Under the pieces are notes generated by a model. That model ran no database searches and was not told where the DNA came from. It saw only the letters and a list, made by a program, of their open reading frames with translations. This document shows, one piece after another, positions 29,515-37,705 of a stretch of DNA of 64,000 nt (position 1 is the stretch's first letter; the number at the start of each line of letters is the position of its first letter). Origin of the DNA: Plesiocystis pacifica SIR-1 (GTDB lineage: Bacteria; Myxococcota_A; Polyangia; Nannocystales; Nannocystaceae); contig NZ_ABCS01000036.1 of the NCBI RefSeq assembly GCF_000170895.1, positions 1 to 64,000 of the forward strand. The letters are read 5' to 3'. A program made the position numbers and the translations under genes.

Positions 29515-30785
29515 GCCGAGCACATCATGCGCACGCCGTTGAGCGCCGAGTTGTCGCCAAAGGGCGGCTCCTGGAAGTCCTCGACCCGCGTCACCAGGCC
29601 GGTCACCGCCTGGCCCGAGGGGCACTGCACCTTGTCGGACCAATCCCCCCACTCGGTGTTGACCGTGGCAGACAGCATGGTGTCGTTCTTACAGTAGAGG
29701 TCGACGTCGTTGGCCGCCGAGTCGTCGAAGATGCCCTGGGCCGGCTCGATCCGGATGTCGAAGGCGACGACCGGGTTGTTGCCGCCGGTGCAGTAGACCG
29801 GGTCGCTGAAGGTCCCCCAGGTCATGTACGCGCTCCAGATGCGCTTGTAGGTGGTGGAGTTCGGGGCCGCGCAGTACAGCTCGATGTCGTTGAGCGCGGT
29901 GTCGTCACCGTCCAGGCCCTGGTAGGACTCGCTGCGCAGGCGGTAGCCGTAGACGAACTGGCCCGAGGGGCAGTTCGCCTGCTGACCCCACTCGCCCCAA
30001 AAGCCGTCGGTCTCGCTGGAGAAGGACTCGTTCTCGCTCATGCCCAGCGCCTCCACGTTTTGGGCGAAGTGCTCGTAGCCGTTGGCGTTGCGCACGGCCG
30101 CCTCGGGGTCCTCGGACGCGAGCTCCTGGGCCTCGTCGGAGTCGAGGGTCTGGTCGTCCATGCCGGTCACGGCCTCGTACTGCAGCAGGCCATCGATGAG
30201 CAGCCCGGCTTGCGTGAAGCCGCCGGTGTCCTCTCGGAGCTCGGAGAACATCGGGCAGATGTCGAAGGTGAAGGACTCGCCGAACACGGCGCTGCTCCGG
30301 GTGGCGAGCAGATCGCAAGAACAGTCGAAGGTGATCGGGTCCTCGGTGAGCGCGCCGTCGAGGACCCGGTAGTTGTCCATGACCTCGGCGTAGCGCTCGG
30401 CCGTGTAGCTGCCAAAGAAGGCCGTGTAGCGCGGCGAGGTCGCGCGCTCGTCCACGCTCGTCCGCTCGAGGTCGCCGAGCGCCGCGTCGACGTAGGAGCG
30501 GGCGAGGGCCACCGCTCGGCGAGCGTCGGCCTGCTCTTTTGCGCTGCACGCCACGAAGCTCAGCCGGTCCTCGGAGACCACTTCCACGGGGCCCTTGTCG
30601 TCCGCGACGAGCTCCTTCTCGTCCAAGGACGTGCCTGCTTCGACGGCCGCGCTCTCGTCGGCAGCCGCGCTCTCGTCGGACCAGGAGTCGTCGTCGAGGC
30701 CGTCGTCACAGCCCGCGGCCAGGACCAGGACCAGGCCGGTCACGAACAGGGAGGAGCTCTTGTGGGTGCGAGTCGTCTCAGTCAT
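29508..30785 (-). CDS. Lipoprotein: degenerate M35 (aspzincin)-like domain + VMO-I-like repeats
   Basis: 425 residues from the ATG at 30785; lipobox LAAGC with C26, then an acidic linker (DDGLDDD, ESAAADESAA). Residues about 80-240 follow the layout of M35 deuterolysin-type peptidases: ARSYVDAAL, a FFGSYTAERY segment, and at the end EDPEAAVRNANGYEHFAQN, which is very like the family's C-terminal signature. Where family members have the zinc site HExxH, this protein has IDGLLQY, so both His and the Glu are gone and zinc proteolysis is unlikely. The C-terminal ~180 residues hold three VMO-I-type units (GEWGQQANCPSGQFVYGYRL, with later copies near WGTFSDPVYC and WGDWSDKVQC), each with a DDTALND- or DNSALNG-like motif. 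Likely a surface binding protein. Confidence 0.75.
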   Translation of the reverse strand: MTETTRTHKSSSLFVTGLVLVLAAGCDDGLDDDSWSDESAAADESAAVEAGTSLDEKELVADDKGPVEVVSEDRLSFVACSAKEQADARRAVALARSYVDAALGDLERTSVDERATSPRYTAFFGSYTAERYAEVMDNYRVLDGALTEDPITFDCSCDLLATRSSAVFGESFTFDICPMFSELREDTGGFTQAGLLIDGLLQYEAVTGMDDQTLDSDEAQELASEDPEAAVRNANGYEHFAQNVEALGMSENESFSSETDGFWGEWGQQANCPSGQFVYGYRLRSESYQGLDGDDTALNDIELYCAAPNSTTYKRIWSAYMTWGTFSDPVYCTGGNNPVVAFDIRIEPAQGIFDDSAANDVDLYCKNDTMLSATVNTEWGDWSDKVQCPSGQAVTGLVTRVEDFQEPPFGDNSALNGVRMMCSAY

Positions 30786-30864
30786 CTCGACTCGTTCGTC
30801 CGGCTCGCGTCCGAAGAGATTGCCTGGCGCGCACATTTAATTCATGCGCTAGCTCACCAGCTGG

Positions 30865-31821
30865 CTAGTAGCCGACGCTGCGGTCGACGAGGCCCGGGAG
30901 CGAGGCGAGCGAGCGACCTGCCTCGAGGGCTTCGAGGCCGGCCGCGACTTGTTCGATCGCCGGCCCGATCAAGGTCTGCGCCGCGACGTGAGGCGTGACG
31001 CGGATCCGCGGGTGCGCCCAAAAGGGGTGACCCTCCGGCAGGGGCTCGACGGCGCTCACGTCCAGGAAGGCGCCGCGCAGCCGCCCGCCATCGATGGCCG
31101 CGAGCAGGGCCGCCTCGTCGATCAGCGAGCCCCGCCCCGCGTTGACGATCGCCGCCCCCTCGGGCAGCCGCGCCAGACGAGCCGCGTCGAGGAGCCCCGC
31201 GGTCTCGGGGGTGTGCGGGAGCAGGGCCATCAACAGGTCCGTGCGCGCGAGCAGCTCGTCGAGGCCCTCGAGGCCGGCGTAGCGCTCGACGCCATCGTCC
31301 ACTCCGCCTCGCCCTCGCCGCGTCCACCCGGCGACGGGAAAGCCGAGCCCCGCCAGCGCCCGCGCCACGGCCAGACCCATCGCGCCCAGGCCCAGCACGC
31401 CCACGCGCAAGCGCCCGCCCCGGACGTCGCGCGGCCGCCAGCGCTCCGCCCCCTGGTCGCGGGCGTAGTCGTCGAAGTCGCGCTGAAAATGCAGCGCCGC
31501 GTAGACGTGATAGTCGACCATCTGCGCGGCCATGCCGGCGTCGTGCAGACGAATCAGCGGGACGCTCGCGGGCAGCGACGCCGCGCCCCCGAGCCCGCTC
31601 AGGATCCCGTCGACCCCCGCCCCGAGGGCGAAGGCCAGCTCGAGCTTGGGCAGGCGCGCCCACAGACCCGGCGGGGGGCGCCAGACCAGGGCGTGGCGGA
31701 CCTCGCTCAGCTGCGCGGGCGTGGCCGCGTCGAGCTCGACCAGCGCGCGCTCGGGCAGACGCTCGGACCAGGCCGCGCGCCAGGCCGCGCGGCGAGTGGG
31801 GACGGACAGCAGCGCGGTCAT
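30865..31821 (-). CDS. D-isomer 2-hydroxyacid dehydrogenase (GhrA-like)
   Basis: 318 residues, a normal length. The Rossmann motif GVLGLGAMG (about 140-148) binds NAD(P). The catalytic set of the family is visible: Arg in NAGRGS, Glu in DVSAVEPLPEG and His in TPHVAAQT. The N-terminal half and the LPHTPET motif resemble glyoxylate/hydroxypyruvate reductase A, which reduces glyoxylate to glycolate or hydroxypyruvate to glycerate in the cytoplasm. The substrate is inferred only. It is separate from its neighbours: ~80 bp to the lipoprotein downstream and divergent from the phosphoesterase at 31960. Functionally it could consume glyoxylate, a product of the ureide pathway encoded at 50.8-56.8 kb. 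Confidence 0.9.
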   Translation of the reverse strand: MTALLSVPTRRAAWRAAWSERLPERALVELDAATPAQLSEVRHALVWRPPPGLWARLPKLELAFALGAGVDGILSGLGGAASLPASVPLIRLHDAGMAAQMVDYHVYAALHFQRDFDDYARDQGAERWRPRDVRGGRLRVGVLGLGAMGLAVARALAGLGFPVAGWTRRGRGGVDDGVERYAGLEGLDELLARTDLLMALLPHTPETAGLLDAARLARLPEGAAIVNAGRGSLIDEAALLAAIDGGRLRGAFLDVSAVEPLPEGHPFWAHPRIRVTPHVAAQTLIGPAIEQVAAGLEALEAGRSLASLPGLVDRSVGY

Positions 31822-31959
31822 GGACTCGTCGCGCCCATGGTAGCGCCTCCGAGGGTCGGCCAGAACGAGTCCTGTCCGCCCCTCTGTCTATTTTAGCCGT
31901 CGTGGACGACGCCACGCCCTCCCTGCCCCACGTCCACGACTCCGTGGTAGACCGGCGCC

Positions 31960-33600
31960 ATGCTCCGCCCGCGCCAGCCCCTCACGGCCCTGCTCGTGCT
32001 CCTCGCCGCGACCGCGAGCGCGACCCTGACGGCCTCGGGCTGCAAGGCCTCCCGCCCCGACGACGCGCCGCGCAAGGCCGACCGCGGCGATGTCGGAGGC
32101 AGCAAGAAGGGCGCCCGCGTCGACGCCCCCCGGCGCACCCGCGAGCCCGGGCACCCCGTCCACTTCCTCAGCCTCTCGGACATCCACGTCGACCCCTTCG
32201 TCAGCATCGACGCCGACCCCAGCCTGCTCGCCAAGCTCATGGACACCCCCGGGGCGCAGTGGCGCGCGGTGTTCGAGTCCATCCCCGCCGAGGACCGCGC
32301 CCTCGGGCCCGAAAGCCGCGGCCACGACACCAGCTTCGCGGTGTTCGACTCGGCCATGAAGTCCGTCGCCGAGCGGGTCGCCGCGGCGGACTCCAAGCCC
32401 GCCTTCGTGGTCATCTCGGGCGACTTCCTCGGCCACCACTACCGCGCACAATTCATGGCCGCCCTCGACGAGGCCAAGATCGAGATGGCCAAGGGCGACG
32501 CCGACGCGGCGTTTCAAAAATTCGTCGACGAGTCCCTCGCCTTCGTCACCCACGAGCTCGGCGCGGCCGTGGGCGACGTCCCCGTGTTCCCGGCGATCGG
32601 CAACAACGATACCTACTGCGGCGACTATGCCCTGACCCCCCGGGGGCCCTTCCTGGCCCACACCGCCGAGCTGTGGGCGCCCCTGGTCGAGCGCGCGGGC
32701 GAGACCGACTTTCGCAAGACCTTCCCCGTCGGCGGCTACTACTCGGCCCCGCTCCCGGGCGTCGACCGGGCCCGGGTGATCGTCGTCGACACCGTGTTCT
32801 TCTCGTCCAAGTACGAGAACCGCTGCGCGGCCCCGGGCGGCGCGGGCGAGGAGCCCCGGGAGGAGCAGTTCGAGTGGCTGTCGACGACCCTCGCCGAGGC
32901 CAAGGCCGCCGACGAGCGGGTCTGGCTCGTCTACCACATCCCCCCGGGCATCAACGTCTACCCCTCGGCGCACCCCAAAGAGGGCACGAGCTGCGCCGAC
33001 AACACCGAGCTGTTTTGGGGCGCAGGCACGACGAGCGCCTTTTTGGGCATCACCGACCGCTTCCCCGAGACCATCGAGGCGACCCTCGCCGGGCACATCC
33101 ACACCGACGACTTCCGCCTGCGCATGGTCGGCGCGGCGGCGGTGGAGTACATCCACTTTACCCCGGCGATCAGCCCGCTGTTCGGCAACAACCCCGGCTA
33201 CCAGCTGTTCACCGCCGACTCGGGCACGGCCGAGCTCCTCGACTACACCACCTACTTCCTCGACCTGGGCGCGAGCGAGCCGGCCCCAAGCTGGGCGAAG
33301 GAGTACACCTTCACCGAGAGCTACAAGCAGGCGTCCTACGGGCTCAGCGGCCTCGTCCCGGTGCGCGAGGCCATCCACGACGACCCCGACACGCGGGCGC
33401 TCTACGAGCAGTACTACGCCGTCGGCAACCCCGAGGCCGAGCAGCTGACCAAGGACAACTGGATGGCCTACTGGTGCGCCACGGCGAAGATGTCCCCCAA
33501 GCGCTACGACGCCTGCTACTGCGACGCGGCGGCTTCTGCTTCTGCTTCTGCTCCGGCCCCCGCCCCCGCCCCCGCCCCCGCCCCCGCCGGCGGCGAGTAG
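31960..33600 (+). CDS. Acid sphingomyelinase-like metallophosphoesterase lipoprotein
   Basis: 546 residues. Signal peptide with lipobox TASGC near residue 28. The calcineurin-like metallophosphoesterase motifs occur in order: SDIHVDPF (D-x-H), SGDFLGHH, GNND, then HIPPG and GHIHTDDF. Spacing and the GDFLxHH variant match the acid-sphingomyelinase-like branch, so it may cleave phosphodiesters such as sphingomyelin or cyclic nucleotides outside the cytoplasm. The last ~25 residues are Ala-Ser then Pro-Ala repeats, encoded by DNA shared antisense with the C-terminus of the histidine-phosphatase gene: the two genes overlap tail to tail by 85 bp. Confidence 0.9.
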   Translation: MLRPRQPLTALLVLLAATASATLTASGCKASRPDDAPRKADRGDVGGSKKGARVDAPRRTREPGHPVHFLSLSDIHVDPFVSIDADPSLLAKLMDTPGAQWRAVFESIPAEDRALGPESRGHDTSFAVFDSAMKSVAERVAAADSKPAFVVISGDFLGHHYRAQFMAALDEAKIEMAKGDADAAFQKFVDESLAFVTHELGAAVGDVPVFPAIGNNDTYCGDYALTPRGPFLAHTAELWAPLVERAGETDFRKTFPVGGYYSAPLPGVDRARVIVVDTVFFSSKYENRCAAPGGAGEEPREEQFEWLSTTLAEAKAADERVWLVYHIPPGINVYPSAHPKEGTSCADNTELFWGAGTTSAFLGITDRFPETIEATLAGHIHTDDFRLRMVGAAAVEYIHFTPAISPLFGNNPGYQLFTADSGTAELLDYTTYFLDLGASEPAPSWAKEYTFTESYKQASYGLSGLVPVREAIHDDPDTRALYEQYYAVGNPEAEQLTKDNWMAYWCATAKMSPKRYDACYCDAAASASASAPAPAPAPAPAPAGGE

Positions 33601-34244
33601 CGATCGATGGCGTCGCCGAAGCGGCGGCGCTCGACGGTCGCGCTGCCGTCGGGCTTGGCGTGGACCACCCACATGTCGCCGTACTGCGCCTCGCCGATGC
33701 GGATGCGCTGCTCGACGCCCAGGGCCTCGAGCAGGGGCGGGATGGTGTTGGAGTGCCCGACCAGCAGGATCTCCCAGCCCGGACGCGCGCGCAGGCGCTT
33801 GGCGATGCCGGCGTAGTCCTTGGGCGGGTAGTGGGTGGCCTCGAGGCCCGTGAGCGCGAGGACGGCCGCCGCGGTCTGCTCCGAGCGGCGGCTGCGGGTG
33901 ACGTAGACCGCGTCGAGCTCGCGGATGGGCAGGTCCTCGGCGAGGGCCATGGCGCGGCGCTGGCCCGCGGCCGACAGCGGCGGGTCCTTGCGCATGCGCG
34001 CCCCCTCCACGTCGTCCATGATCCCGGGTCCAGGCTCGGGCGGCGGATGAGACGGGACCTCCTTCTCGGCGTGGCGGACGATGTAGACCGTGACCCCCTC
34101 GGGCTCGGGCACGGCCTCGCAGCTGCACGAGGGCCCGCAGCCCGCCGCCGCCGAGAGACCCAGGCCCACGCCCAGGCCCAGCAGCCGCAGGGCGCTCCGC
34201 CGGCTGCGCTCAGCTGGGCAAGACTTCGAGGCGGATCCGCCCAT
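33516..34244 (-). CDS. Histidine phosphatase-family lipoprotein
   Basis: 242 residues. The signal peptide has RRSALRLLGLGVGLGL and lipobox SAAAGC. The phosphoglycerate-mutase-like fold shows the catalytic RHAEK, TRSRRSEQTA and the second His in VGHSNT. Family members range from phosphoglycerate mutases to broad phosphatases; a lipid anchor implies an extracytoplasmic phosphatase. It is the third gene of an operon and its start overlaps the end of ttcA by 35 bp. The C-terminal Ala-Gly/Ala-Glu repeat overlaps the phosphoesterase gene at 31960-33600. Confidence 0.85.
   Translation of the reverse strand: MGGSASKSCPAERSRRSALRLLGLGVGLGLSAAAGCGPSCSCEAVPEPEGVTVYIVRHAEKEVPSHPPPEPGPGIMDDVEGARMRKDPPLSAAGQRRAMALAEDLPIRELDAVYVTRSRRSEQTAAAVLALTGLEATHYPPKDYAGIAKRLRARPGWEILLVGHSNTIPPLLEALGVEQRIRIGEAQYGDMWVVHAKPDGSATVERRRFGDAIDRYSPPAGAGAGAGAGAGAEAEAEAAASQ
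33529..33597. repeat. Shared C-terminal repeat of two convergent genes
   Basis: Tandem GCTTCT units followed by CCCGCC units. On the plus strand it encodes Ala-Ser then Pro-Ala; on the minus strand it encodes Ala-Gly then Ala-Glu. It is the tail of both the phosphoesterase (31960) and the histidine phosphatase (34244). The 6-bp period keeps both frames when units are gained or lost. Confidence 0.75.
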
Positions 34245-35142
34245 CGTGCTTCGCTCCTTCGTCGTCGTCGCTGCCGCAGCCCCCGGCGTCCTCGCCGTCC
34301 AAGAACGCGTCCCGACCGCGCGCCTCGCCGTCCTCGGTCAGCGCCGCGAGCAGCTCGCCGTCCCACAGGTGCGAGGCCTTCACGTTGCCGACCGCCGCCA
34401 GCATGTTCTTGCGCAGCAGCGGGTTGTCGCCCTCGAGCTGGGTCAGCAGCGCCTTCATCTGCTGGCGCTTGAGGTTGGGCTGGGAGCCGCACAGGTCGCA
34501 GGGCACGATCGGAAAATTCGCGAGCGCGGCGTAGCGGGCGATGTCCGCCTCGGCGCAGGTCCCCAGCGGCCGGATGATCACGTTGCGCCCGTCGTCCGAG
34601 CGCAGCTTGGGCGGCATGGCCTTGAGCTGCCCGGCGTAAAACAAATTGAGCATCAGGGTCTCGACCACGTCGTCGCGGTGGTGGCCCAGGGCGATCTTGG
34701 TCGCCCCGAGCTCGACCGCCACGTCGTAGAGGATGCCCCGGCGCAGGCGCGAGCACAGCGAGCAGTAGGCCTTGCCCGCCTTGGTGTTCGCCTTGACCAC
34801 GCTGTGGGTGTCGCGGTGGACCAGGCGGTAGGCGAAGCCCTCGGCCTCGAGGTGGGCGCGCAGGACCTCCACGGGGAAGCCGGGGTGGCCCTGGTCGAGG
34901 TTGACCGCGACGAGCTCGTAGTCGAAGGGCACCACGCGCTTGTAGGCGCGCAGCAGGTGGAGCAGGGCCCAGGAGTCCTTGCCCCCGGAGATCGCGACCA
35001 TGATCGTGTCGTCGGGCGCGATCAGATCGAAGCGGCGGTTGAGCCGAGACATCTGCCGCAGCAGGCGGCGCTCGAGCTGCCCGCGCTCGCGCGCCCGCGC
35101 CTTCGAGTCCACCTTCGAGTTTGGCTCTGCCTCCGCGCTCAT
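34210..35142 (-). CDS. ttcA: tRNA 2-thiocytidine(32) synthetase TtcA
   Basis: 310 residues. PP-loop ATP pyrophosphatase with SGGKDS (about 53-58), the CSLCSRLRRG pair of cysteines and the later CDLCGSQ, which together ligate the [4Fe-4S] cluster used for C32 thiolation of certain tRNAs. GHHRDDVVETLMLN is also a TtcA signature. The C-terminal ~30 residues (GGCGSDDDEGAKHDGR) are an acidic extension absent from typical members. The ATG overlaps the upstream lipoprotein's stop (ATGA). Why a tRNA-modifying enzyme is coupled to two lipoproteins is unclear. Confidence 0.95.
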   Translation of the reverse strand: MSAEAEPNSKVDSKARARERGQLERRLLRQMSRLNRRFDLIAPDDTIMVAISGGKDSWALLHLLRAYKRVVPFDYELVAVNLDQGHPGFPVEVLRAHLEAEGFAYRLVHRDTHSVVKANTKAGKAYCSLCSRLRRGILYDVAVELGATKIALGHHRDDVVETLMLNLFYAGQLKAMPPKLRSDDGRNVIIRPLGTCAEADIARYAALANFPIVPCDLCGSQPNLKRQQMKALLTQLEGDNPLLRKNMLAAVGNVKASHLWDGELLAALTEDGEARGRDAFLDGEDAGGCGSDDDEGAKHDGRIRLEVLPS

Positions 35143-36017
35143 CCCATCGACCCCTGGACGAGCTTCAGCAGGCGCGGCGCCTGGGCGATGAGCTCGTCGA
35201 CCTTGACGCGCTTTTTGGACCGGTAGACCAGGCCGAGCAGCTTGTCGTCACGGCGCCACAGGATCAAGTAGGAGGACTCCGTGGTCCGCCCGGCCGTGTC
35301 GGTCTGGACCAGCTCCTTGAAGCCGACCTGGACCCCGTCGATGGTCTCCACCCGCGGCATGTCGGCGATCTTGGCGTCGAGCTCGGCTCGGGCCGCCTCG
35401 TCGGCGAGGTCCTGGACGACGGGCTCGATCAACAGCTCGCTGTCGACGGCCGACATCAGGGTCTTGGCGATGTCTGCGGCCACGGGCGCGAGCTGGGTGC
35501 CCTTGGTGACCGCCGCCTCGGCGCCGGCGTTGCTGACCTGGGCGCCGTCGTGGAGCAGACCCTTGGCCTGCTCGCTGAGCTCGCCGCGCTCGGGCACCTC
35601 GCCCCACAATTTTTGCAGCCGCGCCCGCGCCTCCTGGCCGGCCTCGCCCGCGAACGCCTTGCCCTTCTCCCCGGCCTCGCCGGCGAGCTCCTTGCCGCGC
35701 TCGCCGGCCTGGGCCATCAGGTCCTTGCCCTTCTCCCCGGCCTTGGCCGCGATCTCCTTGGACTGATCGCCGTAGTTGTCCTGGAGCTCCTTACCCAGGG
35801 CGCGGCTCTTGCCCTCGACGCCGTCGACGACCTCGCGGGTCTTGTCCTGGACGGCGTCGCCCTCCTCCTCGGTGCAGGCAGCGAGCGAGCTTCCCCCCAT
35901 GGCGAGCAGGGATGCGATCAGGAGGGGGTGAAGCGGGCGGAGAGGGCGACTCACGACAAGGTCGAAAGGTACGGCAGGCCGAGGCCGAGGGCCAGCTGTA
36001 GACTCAACGGTGACCAT
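35139..36017 (-). CDS. Lipoprotein with LEA/apolipoprotein-like helical repeats
   Basis: 292 residues from the ATG at 36017. A long N-region is followed by the hydrophobic LLIASLLAMGG and lipobox SLAAC. Residues about 55-135 are amphipathic 11-residue-type repeats rich in Ala, Gly, Lys and Glu (AGEKGKDLMAQ, AGERGKELAGE, AGEKGKAFAGE), similar to LEA or apolipoprotein helices. A globular C-terminal part (about 190-290) has the sequence SSYLILWRRDDKLLGLVYRS, with no family I recognise. First gene of the operon with ttcA and the histidine phosphatase. Confidence 0.75.
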   Translation of the reverse strand: MVTVESTAGPRPRPAVPFDLVVSRPLRPLHPLLIASLLAMGGSSLAACTEEEGDAVQDKTREVVDGVEGKSRALGKELQDNYGDQSKEIAAKAGEKGKDLMAQAGERGKELAGEAGEKGKAFAGEAGQEARARLQKLWGEVPERGELSEQAKGLLHDGAQVSNAGAEAAVTKGTQLAPVAADIAKTLMSAVDSELLIEPVVQDLADEAARAELDAKIADMPRVETIDGVQVGFKELVQTDTAGRTTESSYLILWRRDDKLLGLVYRSKKRVKVDELIAQAPRLLKLVQGSMG

Positions 36018-36046
36018 CCGCGCTCCCCGCTCACGCTCCCCGCCCT

Positions 36047-37600
36047 TCACTCGTGACTGAGCAGGACCGCCCCCTCGACCACCGCTCCGCCGCCCTCCGG
36101 GTCGAGGTCCAGGGGCTTCGGCGCGCGCAGCAACGTGTAGAGGTGCCCGTCCGCGCCGAACTCCGAGCCCTCCACCGAGTCCGCCGAGCTCGAACCGAGC
36201 ACGTGACCCCACAACAGCTCCCCGTCCCCGTCGTAGCGGGCGATGAAGGCGTCGTAGTTGCCGTGGTCCGCGGGCACCACCCCTGCCCCGAGGTCGATCC
36301 CGACCTTCCCCCAACCGGAGACGCCGAGGTCGCCGTTGGGCGCGAGCGCCAGGTGCTCGATGGACTCGACGTTGGGTCCGGTCACCATCAGCTCCAAGCT
36401 GGCGTCGCCGCTCGGCGTGACGCGCAGCACGTAGCCGTCGAAGCTGCCCGTCCCCGCAGACAGGACCTCTGCGCCGAACTCGAACGCGCCCAAGAAGCCC
36501 CCCACGAGCAGCAAGTCCCCCTCGGGGGAGAGCTCACCGTCGCTCACGAAGGCGCCCCCGAGCGACCGCACCCACTCCAGCTCCCCCTCGGCGTCGAAGC
36601 GGGCGAGGAAGTTGCCCCAATCCTCGGCCGACAAGCCCTCCCCGCCCAGGTCGATGCTGCCCTCGTAGACCCCCGTCAGGTACAGCCCCGCGCCCCCGGG
36701 GTCCTCGGCGAAGATCGTGAAGCTGGCGATGCCCAGCTCGACCGCCTCGCCGTAGCTGAGCACCTCGCTCACCGACGCCTGCGGCGGCTCGGAGCCGTCG
36801 AGCTCGGTGCGGATGTTGATGCCCACGCCGTGCGCTGGCGGCGGGAGCTCGAAGCCCTCGAACGCCAGACCGCTCTCGAGCCGCCCGGCGTAGCTGACCC
36901 GACCGTCCCCCGCCATGGCGAGGTGGCGGAAGGCGAACAGCCCGTCAAAGCCGAGGGACCAGTCGTGGACCAGGGCCTCCCCCGGCGCTGGCGCTCGCAG
37001 ACCGACCAGGGCCAGGTTGCGCCCGAACAGATCCGTCGCGGGGGGCAACACCTCCCCGCCGTAGTTCGTGGTGCCGTAGGCGTAGCTCGCCGCCGCGACC
37101 ACGCGCTCCCCCGCGACGGTCAGGCCGTCGAAGCGGTCGGCCGCCTCGCCGCCGTAGCCCTGGCCCCACACGACCTCACCGCCGTAGTCCACCTGGAGCA
37201 GCATCCCGTCCTCGGTCACGGCCTCGAAGGTGCCGTTGGGGACGATGAGGGTCTGGGCAAAGCTCCCGCCCACGAGCAGGCCGCCGTCCCAGGCAGCCAG
37301 GCAGCGGGCCGTCCCGGGCAGCGCGAGGTGCCACCGGAGCTCGCCCGGCACGGGGAGCTCCGGCCCGGTGTCGGTGTCGCCCTCGGTCTCGCTCTCCGTG
37401 CCGGTCTCGGTCTCGGTCTCGGTCTCACTTTCGTCAGGGCTCGCCGTGTCCGAGGACCCGTCCCCGACTTCGTCGTTCCCTGGCGCGACGAGGTCATCGC
37501 CGCAACCCACGGCCATCCACGCCCAGATCGCGGCCCAACACGCGGCGCCAAGCTGGCGCCGGGGGGCACGCCGGTTTCGACCTTCCGTGCGAGAGGCCAC
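36047..37600 (-). CDS. Lipoprotein with beta-propeller-like repeats
   Basis: 517 residues from the GTG at 37600. Signal peptide with lipobox AVGC near residue 33, then an acidic Thr/Glu linker (ETETETETGTESETEGDTDT). The rest is made of about seven repeats of ~55 residues with the pattern D-G-x-hhhhG-x-(Y/F) and recurring YDGDGELLWGHVLG or FDAEGELEWVRSLGG strands, as in SBBP/beta-propeller proteins common in myxobacteria. Probably surface-exposed; ligand unknown. It ends 30 bp before the LEA-like lipoprotein start on the same strand, so both may share a transcript. Confidence 0.85.
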   Translation of the reverse strand: MASRTEGRNRRAPRRQLGAACWAAIWAWMAVGCGDDLVAPGNDEVGDGSSDTASPDESETETETETGTESETEGDTDTGPELPVPGELRWHLALPGTARCLAAWDGGLLVGGSFAQTLIVPNGTFEAVTEDGMLLQVDYGGEVVWGQGYGGEAADRFDGLTVAGERVVAAASYAYGTTNYGGEVLPPATDLFGRNLALVGLRAPAPGEALVHDWSLGFDGLFAFRHLAMAGDGRVSYAGRLESGLAFEGFELPPPAHGVGINIRTELDGSEPPQASVSEVLSYGEAVELGIASFTIFAEDPGGAGLYLTGVYEGSIDLGGEGLSAEDWGNFLARFDAEGELEWVRSLGGAFVSDGELSPEGDLLLVGGFLGAFEFGAEVLSAGTGSFDGYVLRVTPSGDASLELMVTGPNVESIEHLALAPNGDLGVSGWGKVGIDLGAGVVPADHGNYDAFIARYDGDGELLWGHVLGSSSADSVEGSEFGADGHLYTLLRAPKPLDLDPEGGGAVVEGAVLLSHE

Positions 37601-37705
37601 ACATCAGCATGACCCATCCCCCCCACCGAGACACCACCGCTCGGCGAAAACCCGCGAATCGGCTATATTCCGGCGTCCAGCGGCCTACGCCGCCCGCCAG
37701 CCTCC

